DNA of 64,000 nt from Arcanobacterium sp. S3PF19 (GCF_000758825.1 NZ_JRMX01000015.1:153382-217381); one strand, 5' to 3'; positions 25,684 through 36,043 are shown, counted from the first letter of the stretch. A program made the numbers and translations. The notes: generated from the letters alone by a model not told the origin.

Positions 25684-27684
25684 ATGACCGAAACAGAGCA
25701 GAACACAGCAGATATCCTTTGCGGATCCGATCCCCAAATCCGCCCGCAGGACGACCTATTCAGACACGTCAACGGAAAATGGCTGGAGGAAACGCCAATT
25801 CCCGCCGACCGGCCGCTTACGGGTTCTTTTGTCGAACTGCGCAGCCGCAGCGAAGAAAATATCCGGGAAATCATCACCGAATTGGCCGATTCCCCGGATC
25901 TGTGCGGGGAACGGGCGCAGATAGCCGCCCTGTACACCTCTTTTATGGACGAAGAGCGCGTGAACAGCCTCGGAACGGATCCCCTGCGCGGGGATCTGGC
26001 TCTGACCGCCGCCGCAAAAGACAAAACAGAATTAACGGCTGCCCTGGGAAAACTGGCTCTGGGCGGAATCTCCCTCCCGTTTGACATGGAAATCGATGCC
26101 GACCGCAACAACCCGGAGGAAAACATCGTCTGGATTTCCCAGGGCGGTCTGGGTCTGCCCGACGAAGCTTTCTACCGCAGTGCCGAATATGCGCAGATTC
26201 TTTCCGCATACAAAGCATTTGTGCCCAAACTTTATTCCCGGGCGACGGGAACCGACCAAAAAACCGCGGAGGATGCCGCGGCGCGGATCACGGAGTTTGA
26301 AACAAAACTGGCATCCGCACATTTTGATATCGTAAAACTGCGCGATGCCCGGGCAACAAACAACGTGATGACTTTTCGGGAATTCCTTGACTGTGCCCCC
26401 GGTTTCGACTGGGAGTCGGTTTTTGGCACGCTCGGCATTACGAAAGACAATGCGCCCCGGCTGCTGATCTGCACTCCCCCCGCTCTGAGTGCTTTTGCCC
26501 GGCTGTGGGACGAGTCTTCCCTCACCGATCTGCGTTTCTACCTGAACTGGCAGATCATTCTTTCACGGGCTCCTTTTCTGAGTTCCGAAATAACGCAGAT
26601 CAACTTCGATTTTTACGGCAGGACGCTCTCCGGACAGGAGGAGCAGCGCGAGCGTTGGAAACGCGGAGTGTCTCTGGTCAGTTCCGTTCTGGGCGAGGCT
26701 CTGGGGAAAATTTACGTACAGCGCCATTTTCCCGCTTCGCACAAAGCTCTGATGGAACAGCTGGTTGCCGATCTGCTCAGTGCCTGCCGAATGTCGGTCA
26801 CGGATTTGGATTGGATGGGCGCGGATACCAAGCGGAAAGCTTTGGAAAAACTGGATATGTTCAGAACGAAGATCGGCTATCCGGACAAATGGAAAGATTA
26901 TTCGGGTTTGGAGATGTCCGCACACGATCTGATGGGGAATGTCCGGCGGGCGGCGGCTTTTGCGTGGCAGCGCGACACAGAAAAACTTGGCCGGCCCGTG
27001 GACCGCGACGAGTGGCATATGCTGCCGCAGACCGTAAACGCCTACTATAACCCGGTGGGAAATGAAATCGTGTTCCCCGCGGCTATTTTGCAGCCTCCGT
27101 TCTTTTCCCCGGATGCCGATTTGGCATTTAACTACGGCGGTATCGGGGCCGTAATCGGCCACGAAATCTGCCACGGTTTCGACGATCAGGGTGCGAAATA
27201 CGACGGCAGCGGCAGACTGTGCAACTGGTGGACGGAAGAAGACCTGCGCGAATTTGAGAAACGCACTGCGTCTTTGGTCAGTCAGTACGACGCATACGTG
27301 CCGCGGCAGCTTCCCCGGAATTCTCCGCATCATGTGCGGGGAGCCCTGACTCTGGGCGAAAACATCGGCGATTTGGGCGGTCTGTCAATTGCGCTCAGAG
27401 CATACCGGATAGCTTTGCACAGGGCAGGCGCCGACGCCGGGGATCTGCCCGACCGATTCGGATACACCGCCCTGCAGCGTGTGTTTATCGGGTTTGCCCG
27501 GATTTGGAGAGAAAAACGCCGTGACGAATATATGATTCAGGCATTGGCCACCGACCCCCATTCACCGGGCGAGTTTCGCTGCAATGCGGTGGTGAAAAAT
27601 ATGGATGAATTTGCCCGCGCGTTTGGGATCACGCAGGCAGACGCCCTGTATCTGCCGCAGGAGGAGCGCGTGCGGATCTGGTAG
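25684..27684 (+). CDS. M13-family (neprilysin/PepO-like) zinc endopeptidase
   Basis: A 666-residue metallopeptidase that cleaves oligopeptides. The zinc motif HEICH appears in VIGHEICHGFDDQGAKYDG near residue 495, with the third ligand in ENIGDLGGLSIAL about 60 residues later. The substrate-binding NAYYNPVGNEIVFPAAIL precedes the zinc site, as in all M13 enzymes. The C-terminal ...PHSPGEFRCNAVVKNMDEF is typical. No signal peptide or membrane anchor is present, so it is cytosolic, like lactococcal PepO. It is followed by pepN, so the two may share peptide use. Confidence 0.94.
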   Translation: MTETEQNTADILCGSDPQIRPQDDLFRHVNGKWLEETPIPADRPLTGSFVELRSRSEENIREIITELADSPDLCGERAQIAALYTSFMDEERVNSLGTDPLRGDLALTAAAKDKTELTAALGKLALGGISLPFDMEIDADRNNPEENIVWISQGGLGLPDEAFYRSAEYAQILSAYKAFVPKLYSRATGTDQKTAEDAAARITEFETKLASAHFDIVKLRDARATNNVMTFREFLDCAPGFDWESVFGTLGITKDNAPRLLICTPPALSAFARLWDESSLTDLRFYLNWQIILSRAPFLSSEITQINFDFYGRTLSGQEEQRERWKRGVSLVSSVLGEALGKIYVQRHFPASHKALMEQLVADLLSACRMSVTDLDWMGADTKRKALEKLDMFRTKIGYPDKWKDYSGLEMSAHDLMGNVRRAAAFAWQRDTEKLGRPVDRDEWHMLPQTVNAYYNPVGNEIVFPAAILQPPFFSPDADLAFNYGGIGAVIGHEICHGFDDQGAKYDGSGRLCNWWTEEDLREFEKRTASLVSQYDAYVPRQLPRNSPHHVRGALTLGENIGDLGGLSIALRAYRIALHRAGADAGDLPDRFGYTALQRVFIGFARIWREKRRDEYMIQALATDPHSPGEFRCNAVVKNMDEFARAFGITQADALYLPQEERVRIW

Positions 27685-27882
27685 GCGGCCTCGGCAACGG
27701 CGGACACCGCCGAACGCCACACCCGGGCGGCATCCCGCTGCCGACAGCCGACAGCCAACATACCGCCCACGCGGCAGATTCGGGAGAAGAAAGGCTGTTT
27801 TCCGGTCCGGAATTTCATTTGCCCTCTTTTTCTCGTAGGCTGGAAGAAAAGAACCAAAAAATAATATCTGAAAGGAAAGTAA

Positions 27883-30435
27883 GTGCCCGGTCAGAACCTT
27901 AGCCGCAGCGAGGCTGCGGCCCGTGCCGAAATTGTTTGCCCCCACTCATATTTTGTTGATTTGGACCTCACGGGAGAAGAAACGTTCAAATCCGTAACCA
28001 CTGTCAAATTCAGTGCCGTGGCAGGGAAAAATACTTTTATTGATCTGATTGCCCGCAGCGTCAGCCGAATCACCCTAAACGGCAGGGAACTCGATCCGAA
28101 CTCGTTTTGCGACAGCCGGATTCCGCTGCCGATCACGGAAACCGAAAACGAACTGACTGTTGCCGCTCTCTGCGAGTATTCGCATACGGGCGAGGGTCTG
28201 CACCGGGCGGTCGATCCCGCCGACGGCGAGGCATATTTGTATTCGCAGTTCGAAGTTGCCGACTGCCGGCGGATGTTTGCCGTATTTGAGCAGCCCGATC
28301 TGAAGTCCGTGTTTACATTCTCGGTACGCACGCCCGGGCATTGGAAAGCGTTTTCCGTTTCTCCCACACCCGAACCCGTCTACGGCGCAGACGGCACCGC
28401 ACGGTGGAATTTTTCGCCTACGGAAAAAATTTCTTCCTACCTCACCTGCCTTGTCGCCGGACCGTACGAAGGCGTTACGGACACGTACACATCGGTTGAC
28501 GGACGCACTGTTGCGATGGGCGCATACTGCCGCAAATCCCTGTTTGAATATTTTGACGGCGAAGAGATTATCGCAATTACGAAACAGGGAATGCCGTTTT
28601 ACGAAACGCAGTTCCGTCTGCCCTACCCGTTTCGCAAATACGACCAGATTTTTGTGCCGGAATACAACGCCGGCGCCATGGAACATCCCGGCTGCGTAAC
28701 GATTATCGATGATTACGTATTCCGTTCGCGCAGCACGGAGGCAAAAATCGAACGCCGCGCGGTAACGGTTCTGCACGAATTGGCGCATATGTGGTTCGGA
28801 GATCTGGTAACCATGAAATGGTGGGACGATCTGTGGCTGAATGAGTCTTTCGCCGAGTATATGAGCCATGTGGCAACCGCCCGGACCACCCGCTGGAAGG
28901 ATGCCTGGATTACGTTCAACGCCTCGGAAAAAACCTGGGCACAGGCACAGGATCAGCTTCCTTCCACACATCCGATTGCCGCCGACATCCGCGACCTGGA
29001 AGATGTGGCAGTCAATTTCGACGGGATCACATACGGAAAGGGAGCTTCGGTATTCCAGCAGCTTGTAGCATACATCGGATGGGATTCCTTCATCCGCGGC
29101 GTGCAGAAATACCTGGCGAAAAAAGCCTGGGGAAATGCGACGCTGTCCGATCTGCTGGTGGAGCTGGAAACCGCTTCCGGGCGTGATTTGCACCGGTGGT
29201 CGAAGCTGTGGCTGGAAGAATCCGGAATCAATATTCTTCGGCCGGAAATCACCGAAGCCGACGGCACGCTCAGCGAATTTGCGATTTTGCAGGAATCGGA
29301 CGGACGGGCGTCACTGCGCCCGCAGCGAATCGGCGTAGGCGGATATGACCTGCAAAACGGCAGATTCGTGCGCACGGTGTACTGCGAAACGGAAATCGCC
29401 GGGGAACGCACGCCGGTAAAGGAGTTCAGCGGGATCAAACGTCCCGATCTGATTCTGATTAACGACGGCGATTTGGCTTACGCAAAGGTACGTTTGGACG
29501 GAGAGTCCCTCGCCTGCGCCATGCGGAACATCAATGCCTTCGACGAACGTCTTCCGCGCACGCTGGTTCTTTTCAGCGCCTGGGATATGTGCCGCGACGG
29601 GCAGATGCCGGCATCGGATTTCGTTCCCCCGGTGCTCAGCGCGCTGGAAACGGAAGACCACGGAACGGTTCTGCGTTACCTGCTCAGCGAGCTGGCCACA
29701 GCCGTAAAGCTTTACAGCGACCCCGCCAAACGCGATGCTCTGCAGAAAACGGTCGGCGAAAAACTGGCGGAAATTCTTTCACGTGCGCAAAGCGGATCCG
29801 ACCGGCAGCTGCAAATCGCAATGGCCGCAGTTTCAATGGCTTCGGGTTCACAGCTTGATGTGTATGGGAAATGGCTGACGGACGGGCAGAGCGTTCCTGC
29901 CGGCCTGGTCATGGACAATGCGATGCGCTGGGAAGTCCTTACGCGTCTGGCGGCAGAGGGCAGAATTTCGGATGCCGAAATCGAAGCGGAACTTACGCAG
30001 CGCGACAACACTGCCTCCGGAAAAGCCTGTGCCGCCAAGGCACGCGCCGCACTTTCCTGCGCGGATGCAAAAGCGAAGGCCTGGAAAGTCATTACCGAAG
30101 ACGATGTGCCCAACGCCGAACAGCGTGCGGCGGCTCTCGGTTTCGGTGCCGGTGATCCCGCACTTCTCTGCCCATACGTGGAAAAGTATTTTTCTCTGGT
30201 GGAAGAACAGTGGAACAGACGCACAAAAGAATCCGCTTCCAATATGATTGACTATTCATTCCCCATTGAGCTTGCCGGGCGCACCGATTTGGGCGTTGAT
30301 TTAACGGCAGCCGGGGACGAATGGCTGGCTGCCCACCGAAACTCGGCTCCCGCGCTCGTCCGTCTGGTGAGCGAAGCCGTGGACCGCGCAAAACGTGCGC
30401 TGCGGGCACAGTCCTGTGACCGCGCGGCACACTGA
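27883..30435 (+). CDS. pepN: Aminopeptidase N (M1 family)
   Basis: An 850-residue zinc aminopeptidase removing N-terminal residues from peptides in the cytosol. The recognition loop NAGAMEHPGCVTI is followed by the zinc site HELAHMWFGDLVTMKWWDDL (about residue 297) and NESFAEYM, which supplies the third ligand. An ERAP1-like helical C-terminal domain fills the rest, as in actinobacterial PepN. I use GTG 27883, which follows AAAGGAAAG; no upstream alternative looks better. It lies 198 bases after the M13 gene. Confidence 0.95.
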   Translation: MPGQNLSRSEAAARAEIVCPHSYFVDLDLTGEETFKSVTTVKFSAVAGKNTFIDLIARSVSRITLNGRELDPNSFCDSRIPLPITETENELTVAALCEYSHTGEGLHRAVDPADGEAYLYSQFEVADCRRMFAVFEQPDLKSVFTFSVRTPGHWKAFSVSPTPEPVYGADGTARWNFSPTEKISSYLTCLVAGPYEGVTDTYTSVDGRTVAMGAYCRKSLFEYFDGEEIIAITKQGMPFYETQFRLPYPFRKYDQIFVPEYNAGAMEHPGCVTIIDDYVFRSRSTEAKIERRAVTVLHELAHMWFGDLVTMKWWDDLWLNESFAEYMSHVATARTTRWKDAWITFNASEKTWAQAQDQLPSTHPIAADIRDLEDVAVNFDGITYGKGASVFQQLVAYIGWDSFIRGVQKYLAKKAWGNATLSDLLVELETASGRDLHRWSKLWLEESGINILRPEITEADGTLSEFAILQESDGRASLRPQRIGVGGYDLQNGRFVRTVYCETEIAGERTPVKEFSGIKRPDLILINDGDLAYAKVRLDGESLACAMRNINAFDERLPRTLVLFSAWDMCRDGQMPASDFVPPVLSALETEDHGTVLRYLLSELATAVKLYSDPAKRDALQKTVGEKLAEILSRAQSGSDRQLQIAMAAVSMASGSQLDVYGKWLTDGQSVPAGLVMDNAMRWEVLTRLAAEGRISDAEIEAELTQRDNTASGKACAAKARAALSCADAKAKAWKVITEDDVPNAEQRAAALGFGAGDPALLCPYVEKYFSLVEEQWNRRTKESASNMIDYSFPIELAGRTDLGVDLTAAGDEWLAAHRNSAPALVRLVSEAVDRAKRALRAQSCDRAAH

Positions 30436-30459
30436 CCGTTTCCCGGTTTAACGCTGTTT

Positions 30460-30509
30460 TCCGGCTGACGGTTGGGGGCGCTCCTTTAGGAGCGCCCCCA
30501 ACCGTCAGC
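30460..30509. terminator. Very long perfect inverted repeat between pepN and malQ
   Basis: A 23-bp perfect stem (30460-30482 with 30487-30509) around a TTTA loop, 24 bases beyond pepN and 12 bases beyond malQ in the convergent direction. No T-run follows on either side. It should stop both transcripts, but the stem is much longer than a normal terminator. Confidence 0.7.
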
Positions 30510-30521
30510 CGACCGATATAT

Positions 30522-32654
30522 TTATCTGTTCAGTGCGGCGGAAAAACTGTGCATCAGCGATACCACCCGCGGATGTTTTGGCAGATCCTCCACCAATACA
30601 ATCTTTTCCGTGCCGTCGGCCAGAGGAACTTTCCAATTCGGATATTCCGTATCCGTGCCCGGCTGATTCTGAGCTCTGCGCTCCCCAACGGCGTCAACCA
30701 GCGATACGCCCAGCAGACGGGCGGGAGTTTGGGCGATATAGGCATGCAGCGCTTCGATAATCTCGCGTTCCGAGGCATCTTCGCCCAGCAGACCGTATTC
30801 TTTCAGCCTGGCCAGCACCTGCTCGCGTTCCGTTTCCGCTTCCCGGCGGACTTTTGCCTCGTCTTCCACGAGCAGTCCCAGTCTTGCCCGCAGATCCACG
30901 TGTTCTCCCGCCAGGTATCCCGCGGCGGGCGGAAGATCATGGGTATCGACGGTGGCAAGCACATTGTCCCGGTATTTGTCTGCGTATTTCGGCGTGCCGT
31001 CTTCGTTTTTCTCAAACCAGAAAATGGACGTGCCCAAAATTCCGCGCTCTTTCAGATATTCACCGACCCACGGTTCGATTGTGCCCAAATCTTCCCCGAT
31101 CAGGATCGCTCCCACGCGGGCCGCCTCGAGCAGCAGGATTCCGACCATTGCCTCATGGTCGAACTTCACGTATGTTCCCCGATCGGGAGTATTGCCCGTG
31201 GGAATCCACCACAGCCGGAACAGACCCATCACATGATCCACGCGCAGCATGCCCGCATGGCGCAGCACGGTACGTGCCATATCCCGCAAAGGAGCATAGC
31301 CCAGAGCCGGCAGCATGACGGGCTGCATTGGCGGCTGCGACCAGTCCTGTCCCTGCTGGTTATACATATCCGGGGGCGCACCCACGCCGATCCCTTTGGC
31401 AAACGCATCGGGGTTCGACCATGTATCCGACCCGTTTGGATGTACGCCCACCGCCAGATCATGACAGATGCCGTATCTCATCCCCGACGCCAAAGCCGTC
31501 TTTTGCGCCTCGGCCAGCTGCTCGTCGAGAATCCACTGCAGCCATGCCCAAAAATCAATTCTGCCCGCCAATTTGCTGCGCTCGCGGTTCACCGCAGGGG
31601 AATGCAGATCGCGCAGACGCGCCGGCACCTTTCCCCCGTGCGCTTCGTTGATTGCACACCAGAGGGCAAAATTCTCCAGTCCCTCGCCTTCGGTTTCCCT
31701 GAAACGCTCAAAGGCACGCTGTCTGGCCTCGCTGCGGCCCGCCTGATAGATAACGTCCAAAGCCTCCCGCTTTGCGTCCCAGACCGCATCGCGGTCAATC
31801 AGTGTATTTTGCGTTGAGAGCTCTTTGACTTTTTCTCCCGCCCAAACCACAAGGGAACGCTGCGGCCCGCTGAGATAGGCGGTTTCGCGGATATTTTCGG
31901 GACGGATATAAATCGGATTGAAGAATCTGCGCGTTACGGGCAGATACGGGGAAGGAGTCATTTTTCCCACCGGTTCGGCGGCATGCAGCGGATTGATCAG
32001 CAGAAAATCTGCTCCGAAATCGCCGAACACCGATCCCATCTCGGACAGATCGTTCAGATCTCCGATTCCCCACGAATCGCGCGAACGCACCGAATACAGC
32101 TGTGCCATCATTCCCCATGCCCGCGGCCCGCGGTACGCGGCGTCAATCCGGTTCGGCACCAATGCCAGGCAGGTATAAAATTCCTCCGTGCGGCCGTCGA
32201 AATCGGTTACCGCGGCGAACAGCCGGTGATACCCCAAAGGCATCCCGGCAGGAATCAGAAAGGCCGCCTGGCCGATAAGTCTGCCTTCGATTTCACGGGC
32301 GGGTGTGTTGTCTTCAATCTGCTGCAGTGCTGTCTGCCCGCCCTTTTCAAACAGAATTTTTACTTCCACACCGTATCCGTCGGGCACGTGCACGCGCAGC
32401 GGAGTGGAGCGGTCGTCCCGCGCCACCGTGAATTCGGGCAGCACCGAATACCAGTCGCGGTTGTTGCGCTTCCAAATCTCGTATTCCGCATTTTCGTCTG
32501 TTACGTCTCCCACACCCATTGCTTCGAGCACTTTGACGACGGTACTGTCTTCAACAGTCCGTTTTTCCCCGTCGTAACCCCAATATTCGCTCGCCACACC
32601 ATAGGCATCCGCCAGCCGGACCAACGTCTCCCGGTCGGTAAGTTTGATTGTCAC
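30522..32654 (-). CDS. malQ: 4-alpha-glucanotransferase (amylomaltase)
   Basis: A 710-residue GH77 enzyme that transfers maltooligosaccharide units, used in maltose and glycogen metabolism. Catalytic stretches are visible: RVDHVMGLFRLWWIP (nucleophile Asp), LIGEDLGTIEP (acid/base Glu) and VDTHDLPPAAGYL (transition-state Asp). The roughly 130-residue N-terminal extension before the barrel matches the long actinobacterial MalQ form rather than the 500-residue Thermus type. The initiation codon is at 32654. No other maltose genes are nearby. Confidence 0.95.
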   Translation of the reverse strand: MTIKLTDRETLVRLADAYGVASEYWGYDGEKRTVEDSTVVKVLEAMGVGDVTDENAEYEIWKRNNRDWYSVLPEFTVARDDRSTPLRVHVPDGYGVEVKILFEKGGQTALQQIEDNTPAREIEGRLIGQAAFLIPAGMPLGYHRLFAAVTDFDGRTEEFYTCLALVPNRIDAAYRGPRAWGMMAQLYSVRSRDSWGIGDLNDLSEMGSVFGDFGADFLLINPLHAAEPVGKMTPSPYLPVTRRFFNPIYIRPENIRETAYLSGPQRSLVVWAGEKVKELSTQNTLIDRDAVWDAKREALDVIYQAGRSEARQRAFERFRETEGEGLENFALWCAINEAHGGKVPARLRDLHSPAVNRERSKLAGRIDFWAWLQWILDEQLAEAQKTALASGMRYGICHDLAVGVHPNGSDTWSNPDAFAKGIGVGAPPDMYNQQGQDWSQPPMQPVMLPALGYAPLRDMARTVLRHAGMLRVDHVMGLFRLWWIPTGNTPDRGTYVKFDHEAMVGILLLEAARVGAILIGEDLGTIEPWVGEYLKERGILGTSIFWFEKNEDGTPKYADKYRDNVLATVDTHDLPPAAGYLAGEHVDLRARLGLLVEDEAKVRREAETEREQVLARLKEYGLLGEDASEREIIEALHAYIAQTPARLLGVSLVDAVGERRAQNQPGTDTEYPNWKVPLADGTEKIVLVEDLPKHPRVVSLMHSFSAALNR

Positions 32655-32789
32655 TGCCGCTCCCCCTGTTCACAGATTCAATGCCGTTTGCTTATACTTT
32701 AACTGTACTGAAAATGTTACCTAAAACATAGTCATATAACATATTTTTTCCAAAAAACGGCATACGCGTCGCAGATGAGAAGGCTTAAA

Positions 32790-33731
32790 ATGCAGACATT
32801 GGATTTGCCCGTTGTTTCCTCCGAGCCTCTGGCTTCGGTATTAAATATTTTACGGCTTGGGATTATTGGACCCGGCTCCTTCGTAGGCAGTAATTCACGG
32901 CAGTTTCCGCTGCGCGTTTACGGAGGGCAGATTTTGGCACAGGCCGTTGTTGCCGCCTACGCCACCTTCGCAAACGAATATAAAGGACGGCAGATACATT
33001 CGCTGACCTCCGCATTTGTCCGACCGGGGGACGTCGGCACACCCACTTATTTTTCGGTGGACGATATTCTGGACGGCAATTCTTTTTCCACCCGGTCGGT
33101 TAAGGCTTCCCAAAACGGGAAAACGATCTTTTCCGCCCGGGCGTCTTTCCAGGAAGTCCAATCCGGTCCCGAACACTGCCGGGCCATGCCGGAAACCGTA
33201 GATCCGGGTCAGCTCGAATCCTCCGCCGCTTTTTTCTCCTCCCTAAACACCGCTCCCGCGCAGAACATGGCAATGTTTAACCCCGTGGATTTAAGGCACG
33301 TGGACGGACCGATCTGGCTCAGACCGCAGAAGCATCCCCAAACCCGCACACAGATCTGGTTTCGGCTGCGCTCCCCGCTGCCGCAGCAGTCCTCACAGCT
33401 GCTGCACAGGGCAATGCTGGTTTATGCGGCGGATCAGTTCATGCTTGAACCGATTCTGCGCGCACACGGTCTGTTTTGGCTCAATCCGCGTCTTTCGCCC
33501 GCAACTTTGAACCACAGCACGTGGTGGCACCGCGATGTCAATATGTCGGACTGGATTCTGGCGGATCTCAGCACGCCTTCGGCACAGGGCGGGCGCGGGC
33601 TGAGCATTGCCGAATTTTTCCAAAACGGCACGCATATTGCGACAATGGCCCAGGAAGGCATGGTACGGGTAAAAGACGGTCCGCGGCAGGGCGCTTCGGA
33701 TACCCGCCATGCGGGAGAAAACAGGAAGTAA
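32790..33731 (+). CDS. Acyl-CoA thioesterase II (TesB-like)
   Basis: A 313-residue double-hotdog thioesterase that hydrolyses acyl-CoA to free fatty acid and CoA. Recognisable parts are VYGGQILAQAVVAAYAT (first hotdog helix), RQIHSLTSAFVRPGDVGTP, and the second-domain stretch YAADQFMLEPILRAHG with SLNHST-like ATLNHSTWWHRDVN. The catalytic Asp/Gln/Thr set of TesB falls in these regions. I start at ATG 32790 rather than 15 bases earlier because of the spacing from AGAAGG. No partner genes suggest a pathway. Confidence 0.88.
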   Translation: MQTLDLPVVSSEPLASVLNILRLGIIGPGSFVGSNSRQFPLRVYGGQILAQAVVAAYATFANEYKGRQIHSLTSAFVRPGDVGTPTYFSVDDILDGNSFSTRSVKASQNGKTIFSARASFQEVQSGPEHCRAMPETVDPGQLESSAAFFSSLNTAPAQNMAMFNPVDLRHVDGPIWLRPQKHPQTRTQIWFRLRSPLPQQSSQLLHRAMLVYAADQFMLEPILRAHGLFWLNPRLSPATLNHSTWWHRDVNMSDWILADLSTPSAQGGRGLSIAEFFQNGTHIATMAQEGMVRVKDGPRQGASDTRHAGENRK

Positions 33732-33742
33732 AGGCCGCGCCG

Positions 33743-33767
33743 GGGCGCCCGCTGCACCCGGGCGCCC
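33743..33767. terminator. GC hairpin between convergent tesB-like gene and ettA
   Basis: GGGCGCCCG pairs with CGGGCGCCC around a 7-base loop, between the two stop codons. No T-run is present. Confidence 0.5.
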
Positions 33768-33772
33768 GCGGA

Positions 33773-35455
33773 TCAGCCGCGCGTCAGCTTTCTGTATACG
33801 GAAGCCGAGGAACGCACTGCCTCAGGTCCCAGCCGCTGCGCTTTGTTCTTTTCGTACATCTCGAAATTGCCTTCAAACCAATACCAGTTATCGGGCTTTT
33901 CGGCAGTTCCCTCCCATGCCAGAATATGCGTGGCAATTCGGTCAAGGAACCAGCGGTCGTGGGTAATAACTACCGCACACCCGGGGAAATTAAGCAGCGC
34001 ATTTTCCAAAGATCCGAGGGTTTCCACATCCAGATCATTCGTCGGCTCGTCAAGCAGAATCAGATTTCCGCCCTTTTTCAGAGTAAGCGCCAGATTTAAC
34101 CGATTCCGCTCACCGCCGGAAAGCACCCCGGCCGGCTTCTGCTGGTCCGCGCCCTTAAAGCCGAAAGCAGAGACATACGCACGGGAAGGCATTTCCGTAT
34201 TGCCGACCTTTATGTAATCCAAACCGTCGGAGACAACCTCCCACAGTGTTTTTTGCGGATCGATTCCCGCGCGCGTCTGATCCACATAGGAGATTTTTAC
34301 GGTTTCGCCGATTTTCAGTTCCCCTCCGTCGAGCGGCTCCAAACCGACGATAGTTTTGAACAGCGTGGTTTTTCCCACGCCGTTCGGCCCGATAATCCCC
34401 ACTATTCCGTTTCTCGGCAGCGAAAACGACAGACCGCCGATCAGCGAACGGCCGTCGAATCCTTTTTGCAGATTATGCGCCTCAATCACCGTGCTGCCCA
34501 GACGCGGGCCCGGCGGAATCTGAATTTCCTCGAAATCAAGCTTTTGCGCACGTTCGGCCTCTGCCGCCATTTCCTCGTAACGCTGCAGACGCGCTTTTGA
34601 TTTCGCCTGCCTGCCCTTTGCGGAGGAACGCACCCACTCCAGCTCTTCTTTCAGGCGTTTCTTCAGCTTGGCGTCTTTTCTGCCCTGCACTTCCAAACGT
34701 TCCTGTTTTTTCTCAAGATAGGTGGAATAGTTGCCCTCGTAGGGATAAAGCCGACCCCGATCCACTTCGGCAATCCACTGCGCCACATGGTCAAGGAAGT
34801 AACGGTCGTGGGTAACGGCAATAACCGCGCCGGGGTACTTTGCCAAATGCTGTTCCAGCCATTCCACGGATTCTGCATCCAAATGGTTGGTCGGCTCGTC
34901 GAGAAGAAGCAGATCGGGAGCTTCCAGCAGCAGTTTGCACAACGCAACGCGCCGCCGCTCACCGCCGGAAAGAACGTTAACGGGAGTCTCCGGCGGCGGA
35001 CAGCGCAGCGCATCCATCGCCTGGTTCAGCTGCGAATCCAAATCCCACGCATTGGCCGCATCAATCTCTGTCTGCAGCCTGCCCATTTCATCCATCAGCG
35101 CGTCAAAATCCGCATTCGGATCTGCCATTTCGGCACCGATTTCGTTAAACCGTTCCACTTTCGCAAACATATCGCCCGCGGCTTCACGCACGTTTTCCAA
35201 AACGGTCTTTTCTTCGTCCAACGGCGGTTCCTGCATCAAAATCCCCACCGTATATCCCGGAGACAGCTTCGCTTCCCCGTTCGACGGCTCGTCCAAACCC
35301 GCCATTATTTTCAAAATGGTGGACTTACCGGCACCGTTCGGACCTACCATGCCGATCTTGGCCCCCGGAAGAAATGCCATCGTCACGTCGTCTAAAATCA
35401 GTTTGTCCCCCACGCTTTTGCGGGCACGCACCATTGAATAAATATACTCAGCCAC
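33773..35455 (-). CDS. ettA: ABC-F energy-dependent translational throttle protein EttA
   Basis: A 560-residue soluble protein with two ABC ATPase domains and no membrane part, binding the ribosomal E site and gating elongation by ADP/ATP ratio. Both Walker A motifs (GPNGAGKST and GPNGVGKTT), both signature motifs (LSGGERRRVAL and LSGGERNRLNLA) and both DEPTNHLD/DEPTNDLD boxes are present. The EttA arm lies in the first domain and the P-site tRNA linker between the domains (about 245-320, Lys/Arg-rich). I start at GTG 35455, preceded by GGAG, because EttA proteins begin AEYIYSMVRARK. Confidence 0.94.
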   Translation of the reverse strand: MAEYIYSMVRARKSVGDKLILDDVTMAFLPGAKIGMVGPNGAGKSTILKIMAGLDEPSNGEAKLSPGYTVGILMQEPPLDEEKTVLENVREAAGDMFAKVERFNEIGAEMADPNADFDALMDEMGRLQTEIDAANAWDLDSQLNQAMDALRCPPPETPVNVLSGGERRRVALCKLLLEAPDLLLLDEPTNHLDAESVEWLEQHLAKYPGAVIAVTHDRYFLDHVAQWIAEVDRGRLYPYEGNYSTYLEKKQERLEVQGRKDAKLKKRLKEELEWVRSSAKGRQAKSKARLQRYEEMAAEAERAQKLDFEEIQIPPGPRLGSTVIEAHNLQKGFDGRSLIGGLSFSLPRNGIVGIIGPNGVGKTTLFKTIVGLEPLDGGELKIGETVKISYVDQTRAGIDPQKTLWEVVSDGLDYIKVGNTEMPSRAYVSAFGFKGADQQKPAGVLSGGERNRLNLALTLKKGGNLILLDEPTNDLDVETLGSLENALLNFPGCAVVITHDRWFLDRIATHILAWEGTAEKPDNWYWFEGNFEMYEKNKAQRLGPEAVRSSASVYRKLTRG

Positions 35456-35539
35456 GTTTCTCCGTACTTTGCATTGCCGTTTGTATTTCATGTACAGATT
35501 ATCGGGATTTGGTAAAGATGTAAAAGCAAAAACGAAAAA

Positions 35540-36043
35540 CTAGCTGTCTGCCCCCACCGGTTCTCCCGGTTTGTCCGCTGTGCAGCCGGTTTCCCACTGC
35601 GCATCGGAAACACCGGACTCGGAAACACCCCGGTCTTTGACCGCAATCCCCGCCGGCGCGGAAACGGTTTTCACGTATTCCGCTTTTCCGTGGCTGAGCT
35701 CAACTCCCACCGAATCGGCAAAAATCACCTGAGAGGTACGCATATTTCCGCTTTTGTCCCGATAGGTGTGCCGGGCCAGCCTTCCGCGCACCAACAGCGG
35801 ATGTCCGCGTTTTACACAAAGAGAGACGTTGGCCGCCAAAGATCCGTAACAGCGCACGGAATACCACATCGTTTCACCGTCCCGAAAAGACTGCGTTTTT
35901 CTGTCGAAAATGCGCGGAGTCACGCCTACGTTTACCAAAGCCGCCGACACTTTGGCCGTGGCGGGCGCGGAATTTTCCCCGATAAACAGTTTTGCGTCCG
36001 AGCCCGCCCAGCCGCGCACGGTAACAGTTGTTTCATTAGACAT
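35540..36043 (-). CDS. Single-stranded DNA-binding protein
   Basis: A 167-residue OB-fold protein of the SSB family, binding single-stranded DNA. The OB core reads TVTVRGWAGSDAKLFI, then FLSVAS-position VRCYGSLAANVSLCVKRG and HPLLVRGRLARHTYRDKSGN, all typical. The C-terminal part is acidic but lacks the DDDIPF tip that recruits partner proteins. It sits away from rpsF and rplI, so this is probably a second SSB paralogue (SsbB-like), perhaps used in recombination or competence, not the essential replicative one. That assignment is inferred. Confidence 0.82.
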   Translation of the reverse strand: MSNETTVTVRGWAGSDAKLFIGENSAPATAKVSAALVNVGVTPRIFDRKTQSFRDGETMWYSVRCYGSLAANVSLCVKRGHPLLVRGRLARHTYRDKSGNMRTSQVIFADSVGVELSHGKAEYVKTVSAPAGIAVKDRGVSESGVSDAQWETGCTADKPGEPVGADS

